Assembly: GCF_000374125.1 (NCBI RefSeq) | Contig: NZ_KB893629.1 | Location: 62,001-126,000 of the forward strand | Reading direction: 5' to 3' | DNA: 64,000 nucleotides | Source: Niabella aurantiaca DSM 17617 | GTDB lineage: Bacteria > Bacteroidota > Bacteroidia > Chitinophagales > Chitinophagaceae | In this document: positions 17,011 through 25,916 of the stretch, piece by piece | Position numbering within the stretch: the stretch's first letter is position 1 | How the letters are laid out: each line of letters begins with the position of its first letter | Notes under the pieces: model-generated | The model's database searches: none | What the model was told of the DNA's origin: nothing | What the model saw: only the letters and a program-made list of their open reading frames with translations | Position numbers and translations under genes: made by a program

Positions 17011-20000
17011 ATGAGAAGATTACGAACCTATGTGCTGCTCATTGTAGTGCTTGCTCTTTCTGCACCTTGTGGCCTGTTTGGTCAGGATCGCCAGGTTTCC
17101 GGAACGGTGGTTTCGGAAACGGACAGTACCATGCCCGGTGTAACGGTGAACGTAAAAGGAACAACCGTATCTACGTCTACAGATGATGCCGGTATGTTTT
17201 CGATCCGCGCTGCAGCGGGGCAGACCCTGGAATTTAGCTATGTAGGCTACAAGATCCAGGACGTGCGGATCACCGGTACCGACCCCATCCGGGTGGTCCT
17301 GCAGCCGGGAGCCAATTCCCTGGATGAGATTGTGGTGGTAGGGTACGGTACCCAGCGGAAAGGGAATATTACCGGCGCCGTTACCAACGTAAACGTTGAA
17401 AAGGAGCTGGGAAGCCGGCCCATTGCGGATGCGGGCCGCGGTCTTCAGGGTGTGGTTCCCGGTCTTTCTGTACGGTTGCCGGATGGCGAACTGGGTTCGG
17501 ATCCGATTATGCGGATACGGGGCTTTGTAGGATCGTTAGAGGGCAACAGCCAGCCGTTGATCCTGGTGGATAATGTGGAAATACCCAGTATCCAGCTGCT
17601 GAACCCGAATGATATCGAAACTGTTTCGATCTTAAAAGATGCCGCCGCAACGTCTATTTATGGGGCCAAAGCGGCTTTTGGGGTCATACTGATCACCACA
17701 AAAAAAGGTACCAAAACCGAAGGGATCAGCCTTACCTATTCCAATAACCTTTCCTGGCAGCAACCAACCAAAGACCATGATATTGCCGGTATCGATGGTT
17801 TGGAATATACCCTGGAGGCGCATAAGAATATGAAGGCAAGCGGCCCTGCAGGTGGCTTCTGGCGCATCAGTGAAGAAAGCTTACAAAAATCGAGAGAGTG
17901 GCAGCAAAAATACGGCAGCACGGTAGGGCCTTTTGACCCGGTGGTTTACGGAAGGGACTGGTATTTCGACGGTACCGATAAATTCGGTATCCGTGTTTAC
18001 GATCCCGTTGGCGCCATGATCAAGAAAAATGCATTTACAGAAAATCACAATCTTTCCCTGAATGGCAAATCCGGAAAAACACAGTACAATGTGGGATTAG
18101 GCTATATGGCTCAGGAGGGGATGATGAAGCCGGCAAAGCATGATGATTATAAAAGATACACGGCCAACCTGAAACTGTCGACCCAGGTAACGGATCATAT
18201 TTCTGTAAGGGGCGGGATGCTGTTTTCCGACCGGATCAAACGGTATCCGAATTCTGCAACCGGATTTGGCGCAGATCCCTGGTTGTACCTGTACCGCTGG
18301 AGCCGCTTGTTCCCTACCGGCGTTACGGAACATGGAGAACGCGTAAGGGATCCCTACTGGGATACCAAGGATGCGCATACCGCTACGCTGGGCAAACAAT
18401 ATACCAACCTGAGCTTTGGTACAACGATCGACATTACCAAGAACTGGAACATTATAGCCGATTACACGTATGATGTGCGTGAAGAACGCCAAAAATCTTC
18501 CATGCCCACCTTTACAGGAGCCTGGCATTGGTATGCCCCGGTGGCCTGGGTGGATGACAACGGGGACCGCGTGTATGTAGATGAGGATGGAAATGTTACA
18601 GACGATGGCGGGGTAGCCGCTTACCGGTTCCCGGTAACGGAATACATTACCAAAGAACAGACCTATGTATATCAATACACCGAGGCGGAACGGAGGCATA
18701 CGATCAATGCGTATTCTACCTATAACCTCAACCTGAACGAAAACAACCGGTTTAAATTTATGCTGGGTACCAATATTGTGGCCAATAAATGGAACGACCA
18801 GTATTCACGGAGATCGCAGCTGATCGACAACGACCGGCCGGAATTTAAATTTGCAGTTGGAAAAGAGGAAGCCGGAGGATATGCAAACTGGGGCTCACAG
18901 CTGGGATATTTCGGGCGGATCAACTATGCCTTTGCCAATAGGTACCTGCTGGAAGGTAACCTGCGCTATGATGCTACTTCTACATTCCCGGCTTTTATGC
19001 GCTGGAAATGGTACCCGTCTTTTTCTGCCGGTTGGGTGCTCAGCGACGAAACATTTATGGAGCGCCTGAAGCCGGTGATCAGCTTTGCCAAATTCCGCGG
19101 TTCCTGGGGGTCGATCGGCGACCAGTCCGTAGCCAACAGTTTATACATGCCGGTTATGGGCATTGGAAAAACCAGCTGGCTGAACAGCCAGGGCGAGCAG
19201 GCTTTTTATCTCGACAAACCACGTCCTGTTTCCGGAGGGCTTACCTGGCAGGATATCGTAACCCTGAACCTCGGGGCGGACCTGAGATTCATCCATAACA
19301 AGCTGGGCGTTACTTTTGACTGGTTCGAGCGCCAGACAAAAAATATGATCATCCCCGGCCTGGATCTTCCTGCAACCTTTGGTGATGTAGCACCGAGAGG
19401 AAACTTTGGGAACCTGAAAACAAAGGGCTGGGAACTTGCCGTGGATTTTAACCATCGTTTTGAGGGCGGCCTGGGCATTAATGTGCGGGCAAATATTTCC
19501 GATGCCATTACGGATGTTACAAAGGGACCGGACTGGAACATTGATTATGCAAACAGGTCGGTAGGCGGTTCGTTTACAACCGGTAAACGCTATGGCGATA
19601 TTTACGGTTATGTAACCGACCGGCTGTACCAGAAGGAAGATTTTGTATATGATGAAAATGGAAACTTTGTACAGGAAACCATTGTTTGGCAGGGAACGGC
19701 AAAGCGCACCAATAAGCTTGCCGGAAACAACCCGGTTTACCAGACCTATTTTGAAGACGGCAACCAGGTATTGCTGATCAGCCCGGGAGATGTGAAGTTT
19801 GTAGATGTAAATGGTGACGGGTACATCACCCCGGGTAAGAGCACATTCGGTGATCCGGGCGACCGGGTGGTGATCGGGAATATATTTCCCCGGTATGAGT
19901 ACGGGTTCCGCATCGGCCTGGATTATAAATCCTTCGACTTTTCCGTTATGGGACAGGGTGTTGGCAGAAGGCATATCTGGGGCGCCGGTCAGCTGGCCAT

Positions 20001-20418
20001 TCCCGGCTTCCATGTGAAGGACGGAGCCATGCCACAGGCCATTGCGGAGGATTTCTGGAAGGCCGACCGTACGGATGCTTTTTATCCCCGGGCCTGGAAC
20101 CTGGGCGGTGCCAATTCCGGTTTCGTAATGGTGCCGCAAACGCGTTACCTGCTCAATATGGCCTATTTCCGGATCAAGAACATCACATTGGGTTACAATG
20201 TTCCGGTGTCGCTGCTGGAGCGCATCCGGCTGAAGCAGGCCCGTGTATATGCGTCATTGGAGAATTTCATCACCTTTGATAAACTGAGAGGATTGCCCAT
20301 AGACCCCGAAGCCATTTCCGGAAGCTCGATGCTGGCAGATAACTACAACCTTGGCCGTACCGGCACCGGAACGCCCACCTTTAAAATTGCATCGGTTGGT
20401 CTGAATATATCCTTATAA
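17011..20418 (+). CDS. SusC/RagA-type TonB-dependent outer-membrane transporter (module B)
   Basis: A 1135-residue SusC-like protein. Its signal peptide ends near 'GLFGQD' (residue 25), a carboxypeptidase-like domain spans ~27-100, and the SusC motif 'LDEIVVVGYGTQRKGNITGA' lies at ~104-123. The plug contains 'VSILKDAAATSIYGAKAAFG' and the barrel runs to 'IASVGLNISL'. It takes up a glycan or glycoconjugate fragment in a TonB-dependent way. SusD, an unknown lipoprotein and a GHL10-type hydrolase follow with small gaps, so the four form one operon. The substrate is probably the one the hydrolase cuts, but its chemistry cannot be read from the sequence. Confidence 0.96.
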   Translation: MRRLRTYVLLIVVLALSAPCGLFGQDRQVSGTVVSETDSTMPGVTVNVKGTTVSTSTDDAGMFSIRAAAGQTLEFSYVGYKIQDVRITGTDPIRVVLQPGANSLDEIVVVGYGTQRKGNITGAVTNVNVEKELGSRPIADAGRGLQGVVPGLSVRLPDGELGSDPIMRIRGFVGSLEGNSQPLILVDNVEIPSIQLLNPNDIETVSILKDAAATSIYGAKAAFGVILITTKKGTKTEGISLTYSNNLSWQQPTKDHDIAGIDGLEYTLEAHKNMKASGPAGGFWRISEESLQKSREWQQKYGSTVGPFDPVVYGRDWYFDGTDKFGIRVYDPVGAMIKKNAFTENHNLSLNGKSGKTQYNVGLGYMAQEGMMKPAKHDDYKRYTANLKLSTQVTDHISVRGGMLFSDRIKRYPNSATGFGADPWLYLYRWSRLFPTGVTEHGERVRDPYWDTKDAHTATLGKQYTNLSFGTTIDITKNWNIIADYTYDVREERQKSSMPTFTGAWHWYAPVAWVDDNGDRVYVDEDGNVTDDGGVAAYRFPVTEYITKEQTYVYQYTEAERRHTINAYSTYNLNLNENNRFKFMLGTNIVANKWNDQYSRRSQLIDNDRPEFKFAVGKEEAGGYANWGSQLGYFGRINYAFANRYLLEGNLRYDATSTFPAFMRWKWYPSFSAGWVLSDETFMERLKPVISFAKFRGSWGSIGDQSVANSLYMPVMGIGKTSWLNSQGEQAFYLDKPRPVSGGLTWQDIVTLNLGADLRFIHNKLGVTFDWFERQTKNMIIPGLDLPATFGDVAPRGNFGNLKTKGWELAVDFNHRFEGGLGINVRANISDAITDVTKGPDWNIDYANRSVGGSFTTGKRYGDIYGYVTDRLYQKEDFVYDENGNFVQETIVWQGTAKRTNKLAGNNPVYQTYFEDGNQVLLISPGDVKFVDVNGDGYITPGKSTFGDPGDRVVIGNIFPRYEYGFRIGLDYKSFDFSVMGQGVGRRHIWGAGQLAIPGFHVKDGAMPQAIAEDFWKADRTDAFYPRAWNLGGANSGFVMVPQTRYLLNMAYFRIKNITLGYNVPVSLLERIRLKQARVYASLENFITFDKLRGLPIDPEAISGSSMLADNYNLGRTGTGTPTFKIASVGLNISL

Positions 20419-20436
20419 CCCTAAACAATTACTGAT

Positions 20437-22239
20437 ATGAAACATTTCAATAAATACCTGTTTTTATTCTTTTTATTAGGGCTCGTCTCTACCGGGTGTA
20501 AAAAATTTATGGACAGAGCACCGCTTTCTGAGGTAACGGATGAAACAGCCTGGACCTCTGAAGATAATGTAAGGCTCTATGCAAACAGCCTGTACACAAG
20601 CTTTTTCCCGGGATATGGAGAAGGATTTGGAACAGGGGGCGCGGCGATGATGGGTTTCCAGTTCAGCGATGACATTTTTGCAATGGGCAACCAGGGCAAT
20701 TTTACACGGGCGGTACCCAGCAGCAGTATCTGGAGCTATTCCACGATGCGCTCCATCAATATCCTGCTGGACCGCATTGAGAACCGGGTAAGCGGTATGT
20801 TGACAGAAGAAGCGAAAAACCACTGGACCGGTATCGGCCGTTTCTTCAGGGCAATGGAGTACAGCGACCTGGTAACCACCTTTGGGGACGTACCTTATTA
20901 CGATCATGTTCCAAGTGATATTGACCTGGACGATCTTTATAAGCCCCGCACACCGCGCAACGAGGTGATGGATGCGGTGTACGATGATCTGAAATTTGCC
21001 CTGGCCAACATAAGGACCTCAGACGGAGATCAGTTTGTGAACCGGTATGTTGCGGCAGGTTTTGCCTCCAGGATCGCGCTGTATGAAGGTACCTGGCAGA
21101 AATACTATTACAACAACAATGAACGTGCACGTAAATTTTTAGAGCTGGCAGAAGAAGCCGCCGATATCGTGATCAGCAGCGGTAAATATGATATTGTTAC
21201 CGACTTCCGGACCCTGTTTGCCTCCAATTCGCTGGCAGGAAATAAAGATGTGGTACTTTACCGGCATTATGATGCGGCTACCGGTATTACTCATTCGGTA
21301 GCATCCTATAATAACCTGTCTGAATCCCTGGCCTTTGGTCCCAGCACGGACCTGATCAAATCCTTTATCTGTGTTGACGGCCAACCCTGGCAAAATTCAG
21401 CTGAGACGGGCGCCGGTGATTTTTCCTTATCAAAAATGATCGCCACCCGCGATTCGAGGCTCGAAGCTTCCTTTTATGAAAAACCGACACCCAAAAACAG
21501 GGCTTCCTTCTGGTACACAGTTAAATTCATCCCCAGAAGTGTCATTACATCGGTAGCCGCCGGTAACGCACCGCCCAACGAGTTTACCAGCAGTAAGAAC
21601 GAAACAGATTACCCGGTACTCCGGTATGCAGAAGTATTGCTGAACTGGATCGAAGCAAAGGAAGAGCTGGCGACCATTGGCGGAGGGGCCGTGACCCAGG
21701 ACGATCTTGAGAGATCGGTGAATAAAATACGCAAGCGGCCGCTGGCAGAAGAAGCCGTAGCCAAAGGGGTGCAGCAAACAGCGCCGTTAGAGATCGCGAA
21801 CCTGCCGGATGACCCCAAACGGGATCCTTCTGTGCCGGCCTTGCTGTGGGAGATCAGGCGGGAGCGCCGGATGGAATTTGCCTTTGAATATTCGCGCATC
21901 GGCGATCTCAGGCGCTGGAGCAAGCTGGCTTATATGGATACTGATCAGAAAAAAGATCTGTTGTCCGGCGGATGGGTGAACTTTTCAGCAGAAGTGCCTG
22001 ACGAGCTAAAGACGGGAGTGTCCGTGGTAGACATGGCCGGCAATATTATCGTTTATAACGGTTCAAATGCTTCTGCGATGAAAGGGTTTTACCGGCTCAC
22101 CAATACCAATGGCCGGTTGCCGTTCCTGAACCTGCCCGGGGTAAACCCCTACCTGTCGCCGATAGGACGGGTGCAGATCGATGAATATACCAGCAAAGGT
22201 TATACGCTTGCACAAACGGAAGGCTGGCCGCAGAACTAA
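20437..22239 (+). CDS. SusD/RagB-type nutrient-binding lipoprotein (module B)
   Basis: A 600-residue lipoprotein with lipobox LVSTGC (Cys21) and then 'KKFMDRAPLSEVTDETAWTSED', the classic SusD/RagB mature start. The SusD N-terminal domain has 'RFFRAMEYSDLVTTFGDVPYYD', and the C-terminal RagB domain has 'LLWEIRRERRMEFAFE' with 'RIGDLRRW'. It belongs to the main SusD family, unlike the module A protein. It is expected at the outer-membrane surface bound to SusC. The 18-bp gap from SusC supports co-transcription. Confidence 0.96.
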   Translation: MKHFNKYLFLFFLLGLVSTGCKKFMDRAPLSEVTDETAWTSEDNVRLYANSLYTSFFPGYGEGFGTGGAAMMGFQFSDDIFAMGNQGNFTRAVPSSSIWSYSTMRSINILLDRIENRVSGMLTEEAKNHWTGIGRFFRAMEYSDLVTTFGDVPYYDHVPSDIDLDDLYKPRTPRNEVMDAVYDDLKFALANIRTSDGDQFVNRYVAAGFASRIALYEGTWQKYYYNNNERARKFLELAEEAADIVISSGKYDIVTDFRTLFASNSLAGNKDVVLYRHYDAATGITHSVASYNNLSESLAFGPSTDLIKSFICVDGQPWQNSAETGAGDFSLSKMIATRDSRLEASFYEKPTPKNRASFWYTVKFIPRSVITSVAAGNAPPNEFTSSKNETDYPVLRYAEVLLNWIEAKEELATIGGGAVTQDDLERSVNKIRKRPLAEEAVAKGVQQTAPLEIANLPDDPKRDPSVPALLWEIRRERRMEFAFEYSRIGDLRRWSKLAYMDTDQKKDLLSGGWVNFSAEVPDELKTGVSVVDMAGNIIVYNGSNASAMKGFYRLTNTNGRLPFLNLPGVNPYLSPIGRVQIDEYTSKGYTLAQTEGWPQN

Positions 22240-22270
22240 ACAGCAATGTTTAACCCCAAAACTCAAAAAA

Positions 22271-23698
22271 ATGAAAATGGTGAACAATATCTCAAAATAC
22301 TGGTGGGCACTGGCTGCTGTAATGCTTATCTGCTTTAATGCCTGCCAGAAGGATTTTCCAAAGAATGTGGAGTCGGATGATGAAGTGGTGCTGCAATCCA
22401 TAAAGATCGTAAATGCGGGCGAGAACGGGAATACCGTGGTTGAAGGTGTTATCGACGAAAATAAAAAGACCGTCTCCTTCCCCCGTCTGGATACGCTTAC
22501 GGACTTCAGCAATATTAAGTTCGAGGCGGTGATGTCTGGTGGTGCAACGCTGGACCAGGCTTCGTATAGCTTTGATTTTGGAGCGGGTGAGGCCTCCAAA
22601 ACCAATGCCGTGAAAGTGGTGAACCATGCAAGGTTCCGTGAGTACCTGGTTACGTTAAGGCTGGATATCCCGGTGTTTGGCGCCGATTTTGGGAAACCGG
22701 TGATTTACGATTATACGAATAATGAGCTGGGGAACCCGGTTTATCCGTCGTTTGTTTCGTTGAATACGAGAGGAACCGGTTTTGACGGCCAGCACGTTTT
22801 AATCGTAACAAGAGCGGCAGGAGGGTCTCACCTTTTAAAAGTGAGCGATCTTAAGCAGAATAAAATAGAGCCCATACCCTTGAATCTGACGGGCGTTTCC
22901 GGAGGAACCTATACAGTAAACGTTGGTGCTCAGGTCAACGGGCATTCATATATTGCAAATCTGTCTGGCGGGCAGGCATCGCCATTCAAAATATACCACT
23001 GGACCGATCCTGCGGCCGCGCCCGATGTAATTGCAAATTTGAATATCGCCACAATACCGGGAGCCGGTGTACGTCATGGAGACAACATGTCGGTAAACCT
23101 GGATGAAAATGGTAATGGGTTTATGTACTTTGGGGACAATGCAGTTTCTAAGATTTTGAGATTAAAAGTTACCAATTATACCAGTATTTCAGATCCAACA
23201 GTACTGACCAATGCCAGCGGGTCCAGTTATGTGATGTCTTTTAACAGGGTGGGCAAAACTGCTGATTATATCTATACAGGTTATGATGCCCCCATAAGGG
23301 TTGCAAGTGAGTCTGCAGGCATTACTTACGCCTTAAGCAATACAGCAGTTCCCATAAGAGGGAGTGATGCCCGTGTGATCAGTTTTAACGGCGAGCGGTA
23401 CCTGATCATGACAACTGCTGCAAGGAGTGGTTCGGATGCTGTTGTACTGTATGTATATGATATTACGAGGGGTAGCAGTACGGTGGAGGCTCTTACTCTT
23501 TTTAATGAAAGGGCCGACAAGTCGCCGGTTTATCAATACGCTCTGCTGGGACCTGCCAATTCTTCTCCCGGAACGCAAACGGGGTGGTTTATAACCAAAG
23601 GTGAAGATGGAAAAGATGAAAAATTAACATTGTACACCGCTTCTGCAGATGCAGGATTTGTACTGATCGACTTTCCTAAAAAACAACAAACCGATTAA
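22271..23698 (+). CDS. Surface lipoprotein of a SusCD operon (possibly DUF4623-like)
   Basis: A 475-residue lipoprotein: signal peptide and lipobox 'CFNAC' with Cys25, then an acidic linker typical of surface-exported lipoproteins (QKD, then ESDDE). Residues ~38-135 look like a beta-sandwich ('SIKIVNAGENG', 'FEAVMSGGATLDQ'); the rest is beta-rich and propeller-like ('DNMSVNLDENGNGFMYFGD'). I associate this layout with DUF4623 proteins that accompany SusCD and GHL10 hydrolases, but that name is from memory and unverified. A 30-codon upstream in-frame extension overlaps SusD and is not protein-like. It may bind the imported glycan as a SusE/F-like protein. Confidence 0.85.
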   Translation: MKMVNNISKYWWALAAVMLICFNACQKDFPKNVESDDEVVLQSIKIVNAGENGNTVVEGVIDENKKTVSFPRLDTLTDFSNIKFEAVMSGGATLDQASYSFDFGAGEASKTNAVKVVNHARFREYLVTLRLDIPVFGADFGKPVIYDYTNNELGNPVYPSFVSLNTRGTGFDGQHVLIVTRAAGGSHLLKVSDLKQNKIEPIPLNLTGVSGGTYTVNVGAQVNGHSYIANLSGGQASPFKIYHWTDPAAAPDVIANLNIATIPGAGVRHGDNMSVNLDENGNGFMYFGDNAVSKILRLKVTNYTSISDPTVLTNASGSSYVMSFNRVGKTADYIYTGYDAPIRVASESAGITYALSNTAVPIRGSDARVISFNGERYLIMTTAARSGSDAVVLYVYDITRGSSTVEALTLFNERADKSPVYQYALLGPANSSPGTQTGWFITKGEDGKDEKLTLYTASADAGFVLIDFPKKQQTD

Positions 23699-23709
23699 GC
23701 TCATAGAAA

Positions 23710-25125
23710 ATGAAAATACGGAACTGTTTTTTTGCAGCGGCTGCTGCGCTGGTGGTAATGTTGAGCGCCTGCAGCAAGGGCGGCAAGGTGGATCCCCAGC
23801 CCAAACCCGAACCGGAACCTCCGCAGGCGGGGGATATGATCCTGCCCAAAAAAGGTATGCGGGCCGCATGGGTGGCTACGGTATGGGGGCTGGACTGGCC
23901 GATGGGGCAGTACAACATGGCGGCGCAAAAGCAAATGTATATCGACTATCTGGAAAAGTTCAAACAGCTGAATATGAACGCCGCTTTTGTCCAGATCAAA
24001 GGGATGGGCGATGCCTTTTACAGTTCGCCGTATGAGCCCTGGAGCGCCAACATAACCGGAACAAGAGGAAAAGACCCGGGCTATGACGTATTGAAATTTA
24101 TGATCGACGAGGCACATGCCCGCAATATTGAATTTCATGCCTGGATCAATCCGTTCAGGATCGCTACCCGGGCAGGTAATACCACGGCCTATCCTCCGCT
24201 TCACGCGTCCATTCCGGCAAACTGGGTGGTCAGTCATGAGAAATGGCAGATGTACAACCCGGCTATACCGGAAGCAAGACAGCGGCTGGCTGACATCGTA
24301 AAAGATATCATTACGAAGTATGATGTGGACGGGATACATATGGATGATTATTTTTATCCCGATCCTTCCTCTGCCGGGCAAATGGTATCGGATGCGGCGG
24401 ACTACCAGACTTATGGCGCCGGCTACAGCACGATAGAGGATTTCCGGAGAGGGAATGTAGATAAGGCCATCAAAAGTGTTTATGATATAATAGTGGCCAC
24501 CAAACCATCAGTGGTCTTTTCCATTTCGCCTACTTCTGATTTTACCTATAATAAGAATACGCTTTATGCAGATGTAAAGAAGTGGGCCACAGAAGGATGG
24601 ATGGACATTGTCATTCCGCAGATTTATCATAACAGTAGTTTTGCAAGTAAGCTGACGGAGTGGGATATCTTTAATAACAAGCCTTATCTTATGATCGGTC
24701 ATGGATATTATCTAATGACCAGCAGTTCCGAGCTGACCAGTCAGTTTAACCTTACAAAGAATAAAAAGGCCGTTGCCGGTAACCTGTTGTATAGTGCAAA
24801 ATACCTGAACGAAAGCCCCGGGCTTACCACCCGGCTGGCGGAGATCTTTAAAGACCCTTCGGTGATCCCCTTTATGGGCCGCAACGTAGCCGCAGCCCCT
24901 GCCGAACCGCAGAATGTGCGCATGGAAGGCAATACCCTCAAATGGGCGACCACAGGCGATGTACGGTCTGTAGTTTATTTTACGGCTGATCTGAAACAGG
25001 AAGCAAGAGTACTCGCTATTACAGGAGGAAAAGAGGCGGCCGCTGCTTCCGGGGGATATTACTGTGTAACAACGATCAATAAGGATAATAAAGAAAGCAA
25101 GGCGTCAAAAGTGATCCGGAAATAA
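23710..25125 (+). CDS. Glycoside hydrolase-like lipoprotein, GHL10/DUF187 family
   Basis: A 471-residue lipoprotein with Cys21 in 'MLSAC' and a Pro-rich linker (residues ~30-45). A TIM-barrel domain of the GHL10 type follows: 'GMRAAWVATVWGLDWP' at its start, 'NAAFVQIKGMGDAFY', 'EFHAWINPFR', 'DGIHMDDYFYP' with the conserved acidic pair, and 'WMDIVIPQIYH'. Some members of this family act on peptidoglycan or on other amino-sugar polymers; activity for this one is not known. A short beta-sandwich module ends the protein. It is the last gene of the module B operon (11 bp after the lipoprotein) and probably works on the cell surface to release SusC substrates. Confidence 0.9.
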   Translation: MKIRNCFFAAAAALVVMLSACSKGGKVDPQPKPEPEPPQAGDMILPKKGMRAAWVATVWGLDWPMGQYNMAAQKQMYIDYLEKFKQLNMNAAFVQIKGMGDAFYSSPYEPWSANITGTRGKDPGYDVLKFMIDEAHARNIEFHAWINPFRIATRAGNTTAYPPLHASIPANWVVSHEKWQMYNPAIPEARQRLADIVKDIITKYDVDGIHMDDYFYPDPSSAGQMVSDAADYQTYGAGYSTIEDFRRGNVDKAIKSVYDIIVATKPSVVFSISPTSDFTYNKNTLYADVKKWATEGWMDIVIPQIYHNSSFASKLTEWDIFNNKPYLMIGHGYYLMTSSSELTSQFNLTKNKKAVAGNLLYSAKYLNESPGLTTRLAEIFKDPSVIPFMGRNVAAAPAEPQNVRMEGNTLKWATTGDVRSVVYFTADLKQEARVLAITGGKEAAAASGGYYCVTTINKDNKESKASKVIRK

Positions 25126-25518
25126 TAAGGCCGGTTTGCCGTCCGCAAAGGCAAGATCAATGAGGCGATGATTGGCAGGCTAGGGGCCACTCTGAACTTG
25201 TTTCAGGGTTCGCATCATCTGTTGATGCCAGGGTAGAAGCCGGAACCATTCGGATCGTTGCGGAACAGCGCGCCGCAAATCATTGTAACAAGCACTACCG
25301 GGGACTTGCTCTTAGCCGCAGCGCGGCGGGGATCTTTGTGGGAAAGGCTTACGTTGGCGGTACGGAGCAGATCACGGGCGGGCACCTTCATTCATCTTGT
25401 GTTGGTTGCTAATAAAAGCAACGCGACATTGCAGTTTTTGCCTTTGACCATTAAATTCTAAAAATTAACTTGACGCATATGCGATTGCAATCGGGGCGGC
25501 AAGGTAAAATAAAGACTT
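25126..25518. other. Gene-free stretch after the GHL10 gene
   Basis: No supported gene. A TTGCC/GGCAA imperfect inverted repeat lies just after the stop codon but lacks a T-run. Around 25310-25342 a GCCGC/GCGGC hairpin is followed by GGGATCTTTGTG, which resembles the hairpin-plus-GGATC arrangement inside the MITE downstream. This may be a degraded relative. Confidence 0.4.
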
Positions 25519-25808
25519 GTAAGAAGCTGTTTAAAAACGATCCGGGAGCATCCTTATCCGTCACAAAAGGTACCGGCTTTTTATCGCCTCTACTTAGGGA
25601 ATCGCTGTAGCCGTCATCTATAAAAAGCGGGGTTCAACGATCATTTTAGCAAAAGAGGCATGGCCTCGAAAGATCCGGCAAGAACGGGTTTCAACCCGTT
25701 CACACGTCCAAAAGAACAACAGAGAGCCATGGGGCTCGGGGCATAATGATCCGCGCCGGATGGCGCTTATAAGGAGGATCAAAATTTTATTTTTAAACAG
25801 CTTGTAAG
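25519..25808. mobile_element. 280-bp hairpin-rich MITE-like element with 5-bp target duplication
   Basis: Perfect 14-bp terminal inverted repeats, AAGCTGTTTAAAAA at 25524-25537 and TTTTTAAACAGCTT at 25790-25803, bound a 280-bp element. The same five bases, GTAAG, flank it on both sides (25519-25523 and 25804-25808), as expected for a target-site duplication. Inside are four short hairpins in a row: GAGGC/GCCTC (25655-25667), GAACGGG/CCCGTTC (25682-25701), GAGCC/GGCTC (25724-25737) and GCGCC/GGCGC (25753-25766). It encodes no transposase; a 64-codon minus-strand frame across it is just the translation of the hairpins. It must be mobilised in trans by an enzyme elsewhere. Confidence 0.75.
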
Positions 25809-25916
25809 ACAACGATATTTAAGATGATACATATTTTAATAAAGTAAATACCCCCGGTATCAGCCCATTTTTCAGGTGATCATTGCTCTAAATATACCTG
25901 CGCGCTTGCCGGTATT

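Noticed and set aside
19141-20139. 332-codon minus-strand open frame inside module B SusC
   Set aside because: Antisense shadow of a well-supported coding sequence.
25258-25461. 67-codon plus-strand frame in the gap before the MITE
   Set aside because: No family features, and it runs through a hairpin similar to those of the MITE.
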